DNA of 64,000 nt from Oscillospiraceae bacterium (GTDB lineage: Bacteria > Bacillota > Clostridia > Oscillospirales > Oscillospiraceae). Numbering within the stretch: position 1 is the first letter of the stretch; each line of letters begins with the position of its first letter. The stretch covers positions 30,115 through 94,114 of the forward strand of contig JAFRER010000008.1 of assembly GCA_017434755.1 (NCBI GenBank), in the 5' to 3' direction. Positions 50,592 to 59,791 of this stretch are shown here, piece after piece. Position numbers and translations under genes: made by a program. The notes beneath the pieces were generated by a model. It did no database searches, was not told the origin of the DNA, and worked only from the letters and a program-made list of their open reading frames with translations.

Positions 50592-53131
50592 AAGCTGTAA
50601 GACTTCGTACAGAATACCTGTTCGATCCCGTTGGGATGGATATCATAAAGCCTCGCCTCATGTGGAACTGCGAGGGCGGCGTCAAGCAGACGGCGTATCA
50701 GATCGTGTCCGAAAACTGGGACAGCAGCGTCATCGAGAGCGACGTGATGCAGGCCGAATACCCGCAGGCCCTCTCCTCCCGCGAGCGCGTGAACTGGAAA
50801 GTCCGCCTCTGGGACGAAAACGGCGAGCCCGGCGAGTGGAGCGAGGCCTTCTTCGAGATGGGCCTCCTTCAGCCTTCCGACTGGAAAGCCGGCTGGATCA
50901 CCGGGAATTATACGGTGAACAAAAAGGAGCGCTATCCCGTCGACTGCTTCCGCAAGACCTTCGCGGTGGAAAAGCCCGTAAAGAGCGCGCGGCTGTATAT
51001 CACGGCCTGTGGCCTGTATGAGGCAAGACTCGGCGGAAAGAAGATCGGCGACTTCGTGATGGCCCCCGGTTACACCGATTACCGCAAGCGCGTCCAGTAC
51101 CAGACCTACGATGTGACGGACATGTTGCGCGAGGGCGAAAACGAGCTGACCGTGCAGCTGGCAGACGGCTGGTACCGCGGTTCCTGCGGCGCCAACGGCA
51201 TCGTGAACCAGTACGGCACAGAGACAAAGCTGCTCGCGCAGATGGAGCTCCGCTATGAGGACGGCTCGGAGGAGACCGTCTGCACCGACGGAAGCTGGGA
51301 CTGGTCGAACGACGGCCCCATCCGCTTTGCCGACAACAAGGACGGCGAGACCGTCGAGGCCTTCCGCACGCCCATGTACCTTTCCAAGGCGAAGCCGACC
51401 GCGCACAAGGTGCGTCCCACGGCCTCCAACAACGTCCCGGTGCGGGAGCATGAACAGTTCAAACCCGTGCTCATCACTACGCCTTCCGGAAAAACGGTCC
51501 TTGACTTCGGCCAGAACATCCAGGGCTACGCCTCTTTCGCCCTGACGGCGCATGCCGGTCAGCGGATATTCCTGCGCTTCGGCGAGCTGCTGGACAAAGA
51601 AGGGGAATTCACCCAGAAGAACATCCAGCTTGCCAACCGCGGCAAGACAACGCCGCTGCAGCAGGTGGATTATACCTGCGCCGAGGGCTGGAACGAGTAT
51701 AAAACGACCTTCGCCGTGTTCGGCTTCCAGTATGTGCTGGTCGAGACCGACGTGCCCTTCCGGCCGGAGGACTTCACGGCCCATGCCGTCTATTCCGATC
51801 TGGAGCGGACCGGCTGGTTCAAAAGCTCCAATGAACTGCTGAACCGGTTCTTTGAGGCCACCGTCTGGTCGGCCAAGGGCAACCATCTGGACATCCCCAC
51901 TGACTGCCCCACCCGTGAGCGCCACGGTTGGACCGGCGACGCGCAGCTCTTCTTCACGAGCGCCGCGTATCTGTTCAACTTCGCCCCCTTTGCCCGCAAG
52001 TATCTGCACGATGTCTATGACTGGCAGAAAAAGAACGGCCGCCTGCCGCACATTGCGCCGGAGGGCGGTTCGGATTTCTACATGTGGACGATGAACGGCT
52101 CCGTCGGCTGGTCGGACGTGGGCGTGCTCATCCCCTGGCGCTATGCGGAGATCTTCGGGGACGAGGCCATCCTGCGCGAGTACTACGACGGCATGGTTAA
52201 ATACGCCCGTTTCATGGAGAAGCGCGTCGGCAAGACCACGCCGATCTTCTCCGAAAAAGTCAGGCTTTCCAAAGAGGCGCAGAAGTACTTTGTCAACATG
52301 GGCCAGAGCTACGGCGAATGGGCCGAGCCCGTGGATGTGGGCGGCGGCTTCCGCTGGCAGGATTTCGTCAATCCGCACCCTGAAGTTTCCACTGCTTATA
52401 CGGCTTACATCATGCGTCTGATGGCAGAGATCGCCGGAAAGCTCGGCCATATCGGGGATGCGAAGGAATTCGCCGGCTATGCCGAGGGCTGCACGAAGGC
52501 CTATCGGGAACTGGTCTCCGGCGGGACCTACTCATTGGATACCGACCGGCAGGCGCAGCTGGTCCGCCCGCTGTATATGGGCCTGCTGGACGAAGAGCAG
52601 ACCGCCTTTGCGAAAAAGCGGCTTATCGAGGCGTTGGAGCATTACGGCTGGCGCCTCGGAACGGGATTCCTCTCTACGCCGCTGATCCTTTACGTGCTGG
52701 CCTCCTATGACATCGAGGCGGCCTACCGGCTGCTGGAAAACGAGGAGATCCCCGGCTGGCTGTCCATGCCGAAAGCCGGCGCCACCACCATCTGGGAAAG
52801 CTGGGAAGGCCCCAACTCGCAGCATGGTGTGGCATCTCTCAACCACTATTCCAAGGGCGCTCTGGTGGAATGGCTGTTTTCCGTCATGTGCGGCATCCGT
52901 GTGGACGGCGTAAACCGCTTCGTCATCGCCCCGCAGCCCGGCGGAAGTTTCACGCATGCCGAGGCGGCCTATAACAGCGTTTACGGCATGGTCGGGAGCA
53001 AGTGGGAGAAACAGGACGGGAAGACCGTCTATACCATCGTTGTTCCCGCAAACTGCAGAGCGGAGATCCGCCTGCCCGGCGGCACATGGGAGACCGTGGA
53101 CGCGGGCGAGCATACATACACAGAGGAATAA
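50588..53131 (+). CDS. GH78 alpha-L-rhamnosidase
   Basis: An 847-aa GH78 enzyme. N-terminal beta-sandwich domains (VKSARLYITACGLYEARLGG; APGYTDYRKRVQYQTYDVT) precede the (alpha/alpha)6 barrel, which has the catalytic DCPTRERHGWTGD block at residues 439-451. TTIWESWEGPNSQHGVASLNHYS (its core WESWEGPNSQHG) is a late catalytic-site segment. No signal peptide is seen, so hydrolysis of rhamnosides is intracellular. It is coupled to the GH3 gene by ATGA; together they could strip rhamnose and then glucose from a rhamnoglucoside. Confidence 0.95.
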   Translation: MKAVRLRTEYLFDPVGMDIIKPRLMWNCEGGVKQTAYQIVSENWDSSVIESDVMQAEYPQALSSRERVNWKVRLWDENGEPGEWSEAFFEMGLLQPSDWKAGWITGNYTVNKKERYPVDCFRKTFAVEKPVKSARLYITACGLYEARLGGKKIGDFVMAPGYTDYRKRVQYQTYDVTDMLREGENELTVQLADGWYRGSCGANGIVNQYGTETKLLAQMELRYEDGSEETVCTDGSWDWSNDGPIRFADNKDGETVEAFRTPMYLSKAKPTAHKVRPTASNNVPVREHEQFKPVLITTPSGKTVLDFGQNIQGYASFALTAHAGQRIFLRFGELLDKEGEFTQKNIQLANRGKTTPLQQVDYTCAEGWNEYKTTFAVFGFQYVLVETDVPFRPEDFTAHAVYSDLERTGWFKSSNELLNRFFEATVWSAKGNHLDIPTDCPTRERHGWTGDAQLFFTSAAYLFNFAPFARKYLHDVYDWQKKNGRLPHIAPEGGSDFYMWTMNGSVGWSDVGVLIPWRYAEIFGDEAILREYYDGMVKYARFMEKRVGKTTPIFSEKVRLSKEAQKYFVNMGQSYGEWAEPVDVGGGFRWQDFVNPHPEVSTAYTAYIMRLMAEIAGKLGHIGDAKEFAGYAEGCTKAYRELVSGGTYSLDTDRQAQLVRPLYMGLLDEEQTAFAKKRLIEALEHYGWRLGTGFLSTPLILYVLASYDIEAAYRLLENEEIPGWLSMPKAGATTIWESWEGPNSQHGVASLNHYSKGALVEWLFSVMCGIRVDGVNRFVIAPQPGGSFTHAEAAYNSVYGMVGSKWEKQDGKTVYTIVVPANCRAEIRLPGGTWETVDAGEHTYTEE

Positions 53132-53167
53132 CAAACAGTACGGCAACTTTTCCGGCATATTGTTCAA

Positions 53168-53208
53168 CGGATGTCCGTATCATTTTACGGGCGTCCGTTT
53201 TATTTTCA
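53168..53208 (+). terminator. Terminator after the GH78 gene
   Basis: A fully paired 13-bp stem (ACGGATGTCCGTA with TACGGGCGTCCGT, two G-U) with 6-nt loop, followed by TTATTTT. Confidence 0.75.
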
Positions 53209-53251
53209 AATATCCGAAGCAGCAGCCGGAAGCCGGATCGGACTTTTCCGC

Positions 53252-53280
53252 TTGCAATGGGATGGCAATTCATTCATAAT
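53252..53280 (+). promoter_or_regulatory. Promoter of the second AraC regulator
   Basis: TTGCAA (53252-53257), a 17-bp spacer and CATAAT (53275-53280). Confidence 0.55.
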
Positions 53281-53345
53281 TATTATTAAGAAGAAACATG
53301 TCTTTACCGGTAAACCGAGCCCCGATTCGAAGGAGTAATGAAAGA

Positions 53346-54296
53346 ATGGATGCCACGCTGCTGAAAAAACTCTCCGTTATCACAGAAGAGGAGAAAAAGA
53401 TCCTCTCCGGTGAGAAACAGATCGACCGCAGCATATATATGGACGGCTCGGAGGACGTCATCTCCGGGGACAAACTGCTTCCCTTCGGCAGGACAATCAC
53501 GATCCGCCCGCATGCGCGATTCATCGATTTCCCGGAGCATACGCACGACTATGTGGAAATGGTCTATATGTGCTCCGGACAGACGCGCCACATCGTGAAC
53601 GGGACCGAGATCACGCTCCGGGGAGGGGAGCTGCTGATGCTCGGGCAGAACGCGCGTCAGTCGATAGCACCGGCGTCCGCCGAGGATATCGCCGTCAATT
53701 TCATCGTACGGCCGGAATTCTTTACGGGAACGCTTCCCTACCTCGGCGAGGAGAAGACACCGCTCCGGGATTTTGTGGTGAACTGTCTGACCGGCCGGAA
53801 TGAAACGGGGTATCTTCTGTTCCGCGTTTCCGGCATCCTGCCGATCCAGAATCTGATTGAAAACCTGCTGTATACGCTGACGGTGGAGATCCCCAACCGG
53901 AGAAGCATCCTTCAGAGCACGATGGGCCTGCTGTTCACTCTCCTCCTGATCCACACCGACACCCTCCAGTTCGAGAAACCGGAGCATGAAGCGGTGGTCT
54001 CGGTTCTGCGCTACATCGAGGCGAACTATGTTGACGGAAGCCTCAGCAGCATCGCCGATGAACTCCACTATGAGCTTTCCTATCTTTCCCGCCTGATACG
54101 GCGCACTACAGGAAAGAATTTTACGGACCTTCTGCAGGAAAAGCGGCTCAGCCAGGCGGCATGGTTCCTGCGAAATACCGACAGAAAAGTGGATGAAATA
54201 TCCATTTCCGTTGGATATGAGAACATAAGTTACTTCCACCATATCTTTACTGCCCGTTTCGGAATGACCCCGAAGAAATTCAGAGACTGCAAATAA
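53346..54296 (+). CDS. AraC-family regulator with cupin sensor (rhamnose operon)
   Basis: The ATG at 53346 is preferred (AAGGAG 10 nt upstream); an in-frame ATG 48 nt earlier has a weaker site. The 316-aa product has an N-terminal cupin-like sensor (HARFIDFPEHTHDYVEMVYM; GTEITLRGGELLML) and a C-terminal AraC double HTH (SSIADELHYELSYLSRLIRRTTGK; DEISISVGYENISYFHHIFTARFGMTPKKFR, key GYENISYFHHIF). This is the layout of RhaS/RhaR-type regulators, and it stands just upstream of rhaB-rhaA-rhaD. Confidence 0.9.
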   Translation: MDATLLKKLSVITEEEKKILSGEKQIDRSIYMDGSEDVISGDKLLPFGRTITIRPHARFIDFPEHTHDYVEMVYMCSGQTRHIVNGTEITLRGGELLMLGQNARQSIAPASAEDIAVNFIVRPEFFTGTLPYLGEEKTPLRDFVVNCLTGRNETGYLLFRVSGILPIQNLIENLLYTLTVEIPNRRSILQSTMGLLFTLLLIHTDTLQFEKPEHEAVVSVLRYIEANYVDGSLSSIADELHYELSYLSRLIRRTTGKNFTDLLQEKRLSQAAWFLRNTDRKVDEISISVGYENISYFHHIFTARFGMTPKKFRDCK

Positions 54297-54323
54297 CGAC
54301 ACTTTTTTAGACAACATCCGTCC

Positions 54324-54354
54324 TTGAATCCACCCTCCCCTTTTCCTGTATAAT
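54324..54354 (+). promoter_or_regulatory. Candidate promoter of rhaBAD
   Basis: TTGAAT (54324-54329) and TATAAT (54349-54354) separated by 19 bp, longer than optimal, which fits dependence on an AraC activator. Confidence 0.45.
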
Positions 54355-54388
54355 TAATTTACAGGTTAAAAATGGGAGGGTTTGTTCT

Positions 54389-55663
54389 TTGAAAGTCTGT
54401 CTTGCTGTTGATATCGGGGCCTCCTCCGGCCGTCACATCGTGGGATGGATGGAAAACGGGGAGATCAAAAGCGAGGAAGTCTACCGTTTCCCCAATGGCG
54501 TTATAGAACAGAACGGGCACCTCACATGGGACATCGACGCGATCCTCGAACACGTCAGGGAAGGCGTGAAGGTCGCAAAAGAAAGGTATCCCGGGATCGA
54601 AAGTCTCTCCATCGACACCTGGGGCGTTGATTATGTCCTGATGAAGGGCGACGAGGCAGTCCGCCCGTGCTATGCCTACCGCGACAAAAGAACCGAGGCT
54701 GTCATCTCCCTTGTGCATGAGAAAATACCCTTCTCCGAACTGTACCGTCATACGGGTATCCAGTTCCAGCCTTTCAACTCGATCTACCAGCTCTATGCGG
54801 ATATGCTGGCCGGACGTCTTGAGGGCGTCACGGACTTTCTGATGATCCCGGAGTATCTGATGTACAGGCTCTGCGGTGTGAAGTCGCACGAGTATACCAA
54901 TGCGACAACCGGCGGCATGGTCAGCGCGGCGACCGGGGAGTTCGATCCCGCGATCGTCGAGGCACTTGACCTGCCGAAGCATCTGTTCTGCCCGCTGCAG
55001 CAGCCCGGCACGGTCATCGGCGAATATGAGGGCATCAAGGTCATTCTCTGCGCCACGCATGACACGGGCTCCGCCGTGGAGGGCATCCCGATGACAGAGG
55101 ACGCGCCGTATATCTCCTCCGGCACCTGGTCACTGCTGGGTGTGAAGACCCCGAAGCCCATCACCGATGAGGCAAGCGAGCTTGCCAATTGGTCGAACGA
55201 GGGCGGCGTGGGTTACAACCGCTACCAGAAGAACATAATGGGCATGTGGCTGATCAACCGCCTGCGGGACGAGCTGTGTCCCGGCCGCCCCTTTGATGAC
55301 ATCGTGGCGGATGCGGAGAAGAGCGGCTTCGAGGAGACCGTGGACGCGGACGCGCCCGCTTTCCTCGCCCCCGAGAGCATGAAGGCAGCCTTCGACGCGG
55401 CGCTTCCCGCAAAGCCCGGTACCGCGGGAGACTATTTCCGCTGCGCCTACAGGAGCCTTGCCCTCTCGTACAAAAAGGCGATCGGGGAGCTGCAGCGCAA
55501 TACCGGCAGACAGTACGACAGCATCTATATCGTGGGCGGCGGCGCAAGGAACGCCTTTCTCAACCGCCTCACCGAACAGGCAACAAGCAAAACCGTGATC
55601 GCCCTGCCCATTGAGGCCACAGCGATCGGAAATCTGAAAAACCAGATGGAGGCAGACAGATGA
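54389..55663 (+). CDS. rhaB: Rhamnulokinase
   Basis: A TTG start is chosen: GGGAGGG lies 8 nt before it and the conserved N-terminus begins there. The 424-aa FGGY-type kinase phosphorylates L-rhamnulose at O1. Seen are AVDIGASSGRHIVGWM, the SIDTWGVDYVLM phosphate-site block, TGIQFQPFNSIYQL typical of RhaB, ATHDTGSAVEGIP, and the C-terminal YIVGGGARNAFLNRLTEQAT. It overlaps rhaA by ATGA. Confidence 0.96.
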   Translation: MKVCLAVDIGASSGRHIVGWMENGEIKSEEVYRFPNGVIEQNGHLTWDIDAILEHVREGVKVAKERYPGIESLSIDTWGVDYVLMKGDEAVRPCYAYRDKRTEAVISLVHEKIPFSELYRHTGIQFQPFNSIYQLYADMLAGRLEGVTDFLMIPEYLMYRLCGVKSHEYTNATTGGMVSAATGEFDPAIVEALDLPKHLFCPLQQPGTVIGEYEGIKVILCATHDTGSAVEGIPMTEDAPYISSGTWSLLGVKTPKPITDEASELANWSNEGGVGYNRYQKNIMGMWLINRLRDELCPGRPFDDIVADAEKSGFEETVDADAPAFLAPESMKAAFDAALPAKPGTAGDYFRCAYRSLALSYKKAIGELQRNTGRQYDSIYIVGGGARNAFLNRLTEQATSKTVIALPIEATAIGNLKNQMEADR

Positions 55664-56916
55664 GTTACACGGAAGCAAAAGCAAAATACGCGGCCCTCGG
55701 CGTGGACGCCGAAGCGGCCATGGAGAAGCTGAAGACCGTCCCCGTTTCCCTGCACTGCTGGCAGGGCGACGATGTGCGCGGCTTCGACACCGATCCCTCC
55801 AAGCCCCTCACCGGCGGCATCCAGACCACCGGAAACTATCCCGGCCGGGCCCGTACGCCCGAGGAACTGATGGCGGATCTGGACGAGGTCCTGAAGCTCA
55901 TCCCCGGCCGCCCGAAGATGAATCTGCACGCGAGTTACGCCATCTTCGAGGAAGGTGAGTGGGCAGACAGGGACGCCCTCGAGCCGAAGCACTTCAAAAA
56001 GTGGGTGGATTTCTGCAAAGAGCGCGGCCTCGGCTGCGATTTCAACCCCACCTTCTTCTCCCACCCGAAGTGCGACCCACTCACGCTGTCCTCCCCGAAT
56101 GAGGAGACCCGCCGCTTCTGGATCGGGCACGGAAAAGCCTGCATCCGCATCTCCTCCTACATCGCCGAGGAGCTTGGCGAAAAATGCGTGATGAACATTT
56201 GGACCGGCGACGGCTTCAAGGACATCCCGGCCGACCGGATGGGCCCCCGCCAGCGCTATCGCGAGAGCATCGACGAGATCCTCTCCGAGCCCTTCGACTT
56301 CGACAAGGTCAAGCCCTGTGTGGAGAGCAAGGTTTTCGGCATCGGCGTGGAGGCCTATACCGTGGGCAGTGCGGAGTTCGCCCTGAGCTATGCCGCCATG
56401 AACCGGGATAAATGCATCCCCCTCATGGACAACGGCCACTACCACCCCACTGAGGTGGTCAGCGACAAGATCCCCGCCCTGCTGGCCTTCTTCCCGGAGA
56501 TTGCCCTGCATGTGACGCGCCCCATCCGCTGGGACAGCGACCACGTGGTGCTCTTCGACGATGAGACGAGGGAGATCGCGCGGGAGATCGTCCGCTGCGG
56601 CGGCCTGGAAGGGCGCGTGGACATCGCGCTGGATTACTTTGACGCTTCCATCAACAGGATCTCCGCGTGGGTCACGGGTTACCGCAACGTGCAGAAGGCC
56701 CTGCTGTTCGCCCTGCTGCAGCCCAACGACAGGCTGAAAGCCCTGCAGGATTCCGGCGACTTCACACAGCTCATGGTGGCGCAGGAGGAACTCAAGACCG
56801 CTCCCTTCGGCGAGATCTGGGACGAATACTGCCGCCGCTGCGGCAGACCAGTCGACGGCGAGTGGTTCCCCGAAGTTCAGGCATATGAGAAGAAGATCAT
56901 GGAGGCAAGAGCATGA
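55660..56916 (+). CDS. rhaA: L-rhamnose isomerase
   Basis: A 418-aa aldose-ketose isomerase converting L-rhamnose to L-rhamnulose with a divalent metal. Diagnostic stretches are VPVSLHCWQGDDVRGFD, GNYPGRARTPEELMADLD, and NGHYHPTEVVSDKI with HVTRPIRWDSDHVV, which carry the metal and substrate residues. The length is that of the family. It overlaps rhaB and rhaD by 4 nt each, giving an ordered rhaB-rhaA-rhaD operon. Confidence 0.98.
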   Translation: MSYTEAKAKYAALGVDAEAAMEKLKTVPVSLHCWQGDDVRGFDTDPSKPLTGGIQTTGNYPGRARTPEELMADLDEVLKLIPGRPKMNLHASYAIFEEGEWADRDALEPKHFKKWVDFCKERGLGCDFNPTFFSHPKCDPLTLSSPNEETRRFWIGHGKACIRISSYIAEELGEKCVMNIWTGDGFKDIPADRMGPRQRYRESIDEILSEPFDFDKVKPCVESKVFGIGVEAYTVGSAEFALSYAAMNRDKCIPLMDNGHYHPTEVVSDKIPALLAFFPEIALHVTRPIRWDSDHVVLFDDETREIAREIVRCGGLEGRVDIALDYFDASINRISAWVTGYRNVQKALLFALLQPNDRLKALQDSGDFTQLMVAQEELKTAPFGEIWDEYCRRCGRPVDGEWFPEVQAYEKKIMEARA

Positions 56917-57725
56917 AAGACATATTTGAATTGAAGGAAATGACGGAACTCATCCGCACCGTCACCAACATGTACGCCCACGGCTGGGACGAGCGCAACG
57001 GCGGCAACGTCTCCGTACTGCTCGACGAGGCAGACCTGAAGGAGCATCTCGTGCTCGCGGGAGCGATCCGCGAGATCCCCACGGGCTTCGAGGCCCCGGA
57101 GCTCGACGGGAAATACTTCCTTGTCACCGGCACCGGCAAGTACTTCAAGAACGTCCAGTACGACCCGGCCTCCAACCTCGGCATTGTCCGCTTGAAGGAC
57201 AGGGGCCGCACCGCGGAGCTGCTCTGGGGCTTCAGTGACGGCGGCAAGTTCACCAGCGAGTTCCCCGCCCACATGATGAGCCACGTGGCGCGCCTCAGGG
57301 TCGATCCCGAAAACCGCGTGGTCATGCACTGCCACCCGGCGAACCTCCTCGCCATGACCTATGTGCACGATCTGGACGAAAAAGCCTTCACCCGCACCCT
57401 CTGGCAGATGTGCACCGAGTGCATCGTGGTCTTCCCGGACGGCGTGAACGTCCTGCCCTGGATGCTCTGCGGCACCAACGAGATCGGCGAGGCCACGGCC
57501 GAGAAGATAAAGACGGCCCGCCTTGTGGTATGGTCCCAGCACGGGATCTACGGTGCAGGCAAAGACCTCGACGAGACTTTCGGCCTCATCGAGACCGCTG
57601 AGAAAGCCGCGGAGATCTATATGAAGATCGCCCACCTCCCGCTGAAGAACACCATCACGGACGAACAGATGCATCTGCTCGAAGACCGCTTCGGCGTGAA
57701 AGCAAGAGAAGGATACCTGAACTGA
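56913..57725 (+). CDS. rhaD: Rhamnulose-1-phosphate aldolase
   Basis: A 270-aa class II aldolase of the RhaD type, cleaving rhamnulose 1-phosphate to dihydroxyacetone phosphate and L-lactaldehyde with zinc. Seen are GWDERNGGNVSVLL, YFLVTGTGKYFKNVQ, the zinc His pair in VMHCHPANLLAMT and the later SQHGIYGAG. No lactaldehyde reductase or mutarotase (rhaM) gene is adjacent. Confidence 0.97.
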   Translation: MKDIFELKEMTELIRTVTNMYAHGWDERNGGNVSVLLDEADLKEHLVLAGAIREIPTGFEAPELDGKYFLVTGTGKYFKNVQYDPASNLGIVRLKDRGRTAELLWGFSDGGKFTSEFPAHMMSHVARLRVDPENRVVMHCHPANLLAMTYVHDLDEKAFTRTLWQMCTECIVVFPDGVNVLPWMLCGTNEIGEATAEKIKTARLVVWSQHGIYGAGKDLDETFGLIETAEKAAEIYMKIAHLPLKNTITDEQMHLLEDRFGVKAREGYLN

Positions 57726-57730
57726 AAAAA

Positions 57731-57759
57731 GACCCGTTCCAAACCGGAACGGGTCTTTT
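57731..57759. terminator. Bidirectional terminator after rhaD
   Basis: A 10-bp stem GACCCGTTCC/GGAACGGGTC with AAACC loop and T-run, and an A-run before it. The stem is identical to that at 45282-45306. Confidence 0.9.
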
Positions 57760-57777
57760 CCTATCTGTATGAGTTTA

Positions 57778-58788
57778 TCAGCCGCCTGTCGGGGTGTCCA
57801 GCGCGAGGTATTCCTCCACGATGTCGAGTACGGTGTCGTCCTTCAGGATGATGGAGATCTCGATCCTGCGGTTTGCCGCCCTGCCGGCCTCGGTGTCGTT
57901 GCTCTTGGCGGGCCTCGTCTCGCCGTATCCCGCGGCGCAGAAGTACTGCGCATAAGTGTTCAGCTTGGCGTTCTTGCCGGTGAGCAGGTAGCCCAGCACG
58001 GAGTTTGCGCGGTTGGTGGAGAGCACCCGGTTGGATTCGTCCGTGCCGGTGCTGTCCGTATGTCCCGCGATCACGATGCTGTCCACATACTTGGCGTTAT
58101 TCGGGTCGCTCAGGAATTCAGTGAACACGTCGATCAGCTCATCGAGCACGACCTTGCTGTCGCCCTTGATGGCTGCGGAACCCACGTCGAACAGCACGCT
58201 CTCGCCGAGGATGATGTTTCCGTTGTCTCCTATGGTGACCTTGTCGGCGCTGCCCATGACCTTGGCGATCTTGTCGCTCATCTCCTGCAGGATCGAAAGC
58301 CGGATCACGGCCACTTCGGAGAGGGCTTTCATCTGTGTCTGCAGGTCTTTGATCTGCTTGTTGGCGGAGTTGAGATAGGCCCCCTGGTCCGCGATCAGCT
58401 TCTCCTGCGAGGCGATGGTCTCGGTCTGCTCGTCGATCTTCGCGGAATAGCCCGCGATCTCCTTCTGCTGGAGGTCGAGGGTGAGCTGGGCCGAATCGAG
58501 CTCGGCGGTCACGTCGCTCAGCTTCGACTCCGCCTCATCCACCTGCACGAGCGTGAGGGCGAGGGAGTCCTGCGTCTCGCTCAGCTGCAGCTTGGTGTCT
58601 TCCAGCACTTTCTGGGTGTTCTGCAGATCATTGCCGGTGATCAGGTTCTGGATATAGGAAAGGAGCATCAGGAAAAACAGGATCAGCGCGATGGCGGACA
58701 TCATGTCCGCGTAGCTCGGCCAGAACCCCTGCTCACCGCCGGATTCACCGGTCATGGCGCCGGCCTTTCCCGCACGGATCCTCCTCAT
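57778..58788 (-). CDS. MotB/ZorB-like stator protein with OmpA domain
   Basis: A 336-aa protein. After a short cytoplasmic head, one membrane helix carries the proton-binding Asp in WPSYADMMSAIALILFF (about residues 24-40), as in MotB. A long coiled coil (about 55-165; QKVLEDTKLQLSETQDSL) and an OmpA-type peptidoglycan-binding domain follow (IILGESVLFDVGSAAIKGD; IAGHTDSTGTDESNRVLSTNRA, key GHTDSTGTDESN; GRAANRRIEI). It is coupled by ATGA to a MotA-like gene. The pair should form a 5:2 ion-driven motor. No flagellar genes are near. Confidence 0.9.
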   Translation of the reverse strand: MRRIRAGKAGAMTGESGGEQGFWPSYADMMSAIALILFFLMLLSYIQNLITGNDLQNTQKVLEDTKLQLSETQDSLALTLVQVDEAESKLSDVTAELDSAQLTLDLQQKEIAGYSAKIDEQTETIASQEKLIADQGAYLNSANKQIKDLQTQMKALSEVAVIRLSILQEMSDKIAKVMGSADKVTIGDNGNIILGESVLFDVGSAAIKGDSKVVLDELIDVFTEFLSDPNNAKYVDSIVIAGHTDSTGTDESNRVLSTNRANSVLGYLLTGKNAKLNTYAQYFCAAGYGETRPAKSNDTEAGRAANRRIEISIILKDDTVLDIVEEYLALDTPTGG

Positions 58789-59693
58789 TGCTCATCCTGC
58801 CTCTCTGCGGGGCGGGAGGACCTGCGCAGTAGCCCCGCCAGGTCGCGGACGCTCACGTCGAGCCGTTCCACGGTGCCGCGGAGGTTGTAGTCCACCTCGC
58901 CGAAATCGCGCACGCCTTCGTTGAATTTGCCGACCGTGCCGTTGAAGTGTTCGAGCATCTTCTTCTCCGTCACCATGGTCTCCTTGAACTCGTTGGTGGC
59001 GGTGGTGAGGGTCCTGTCCATGCTGGCAGTGCTCTTGTCGAGGGCTTCGATCATCCTGCGCACCAGCGTCGCGTCGTCCTTGGCGGAGTTGGTGGGCAGC
59101 TGCGGTGCCACGATATGGTCGAGCCAGAGCTCGGTCTGGTTGACGAGGGTCTCACGGGCTGCCTGCGGGGAGAAGATCGAACGCAGGATCGTGAGGATGA
59201 TCGAGCAGGCGACGCCCACGAGGGACGTATAGAACGCCACACCCATACCGGAGAGCGCGGACATCAGCCCGTCGCCCACGCTGTCGAGCACGCTCAGCCA
59301 GGCGGAGGTGTTGCTGTAGCTGATGAGCTCCGTGAGGGACGAGACCGAAAGGCTCAGGCCGAGGAAGGTGCCGAAAAGGCCCAGCGTCACGAAGAGCGAA
59401 ACGGCATTGTTGAGGAATCTCTCGCAGAACAGCAGGCCAGAGAGCTTGGAGCTCACGGCGCTGTCGATGATGGCGGGCGTGTTCACGCCCTCGCCGTAGT
59501 CGCGGTAGGCCGCGGCATAGGCCTCGCTCACCGCGTGTAGAAAGTCCGAATGCTGCTTCTTGCTGATCTTGCCCGTGATGCTCTTGTACCGCGAGCAGAC
59601 ATAGAACAGCATCGCCAGAGCGATGATGAACAGGATGATGATCGCGATGATGACGATCACGCCGATCACCGGCATGTTTTTCAACTGACTCAT
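58785..59693 (-). CDS. MotA/TolQ/ZorA-like proton-channel protein
   Basis: The ATG at 59693 follows AGGAGG; the longer frame is rejected. The 302-aa product has an N-terminal membrane helix, a cytoplasmic loop, then the paired helices of the MotA/TolQ/ExbB family. The family signature is SLFVTLGLFGTFLGLSLSVSSL, key LFGTFLGL, and SALSGMGVAFYTSLVGVACSII, key GMGVAFYTSLVG. A C-terminal helical cytoplasmic tail of about 110 residues is longer than in MotA or TolQ and recalls a short ZorA tail. It forms an operon with the OmpA-domain partner. Confidence 0.9.
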   Translation of the reverse strand: MSQLKNMPVIGVIVIIAIIILFIIALAMLFYVCSRYKSITGKISKKQHSDFLHAVSEAYAAAYRDYGEGVNTPAIIDSAVSSKLSGLLFCERFLNNAVSLFVTLGLFGTFLGLSLSVSSLTELISYSNTSAWLSVLDSVGDGLMSALSGMGVAFYTSLVGVACSIILTILRSIFSPQAARETLVNQTELWLDHIVAPQLPTNSAKDDATLVRRMIEALDKSTASMDRTLTTATNEFKETMVTEKKMLEHFNGTVGKFNEGVRDFGEVDYNLRGTVERLDVSVRDLAGLLRRSSRPAERQDEQ

Positions 59694-59791
59694 TGTAACC
59701 CTCCTGCGTTTGATGAAGTTCGGTACGGATGTCGATCCAGAATAGATCAAACCATATCAAGTTTAAATGTAATTAAAAAATAAACGAAAAG

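Noticed and set aside
50246-52450. 734-codon minus-strand frame opposite the rhamnosidase
   Set aside because: No family motif or ribosome site, and it covers the well-supported GH78 gene and the end of GH3.
57778-59693. Complete Zorya anti-phage system
   Set aside because: Only ZorA/ZorB-like proteins are present; no ZorC, ZorD or ZorE candidate lies on either side (rhaD and GIY-YIG/DUF951/rarA flank it).
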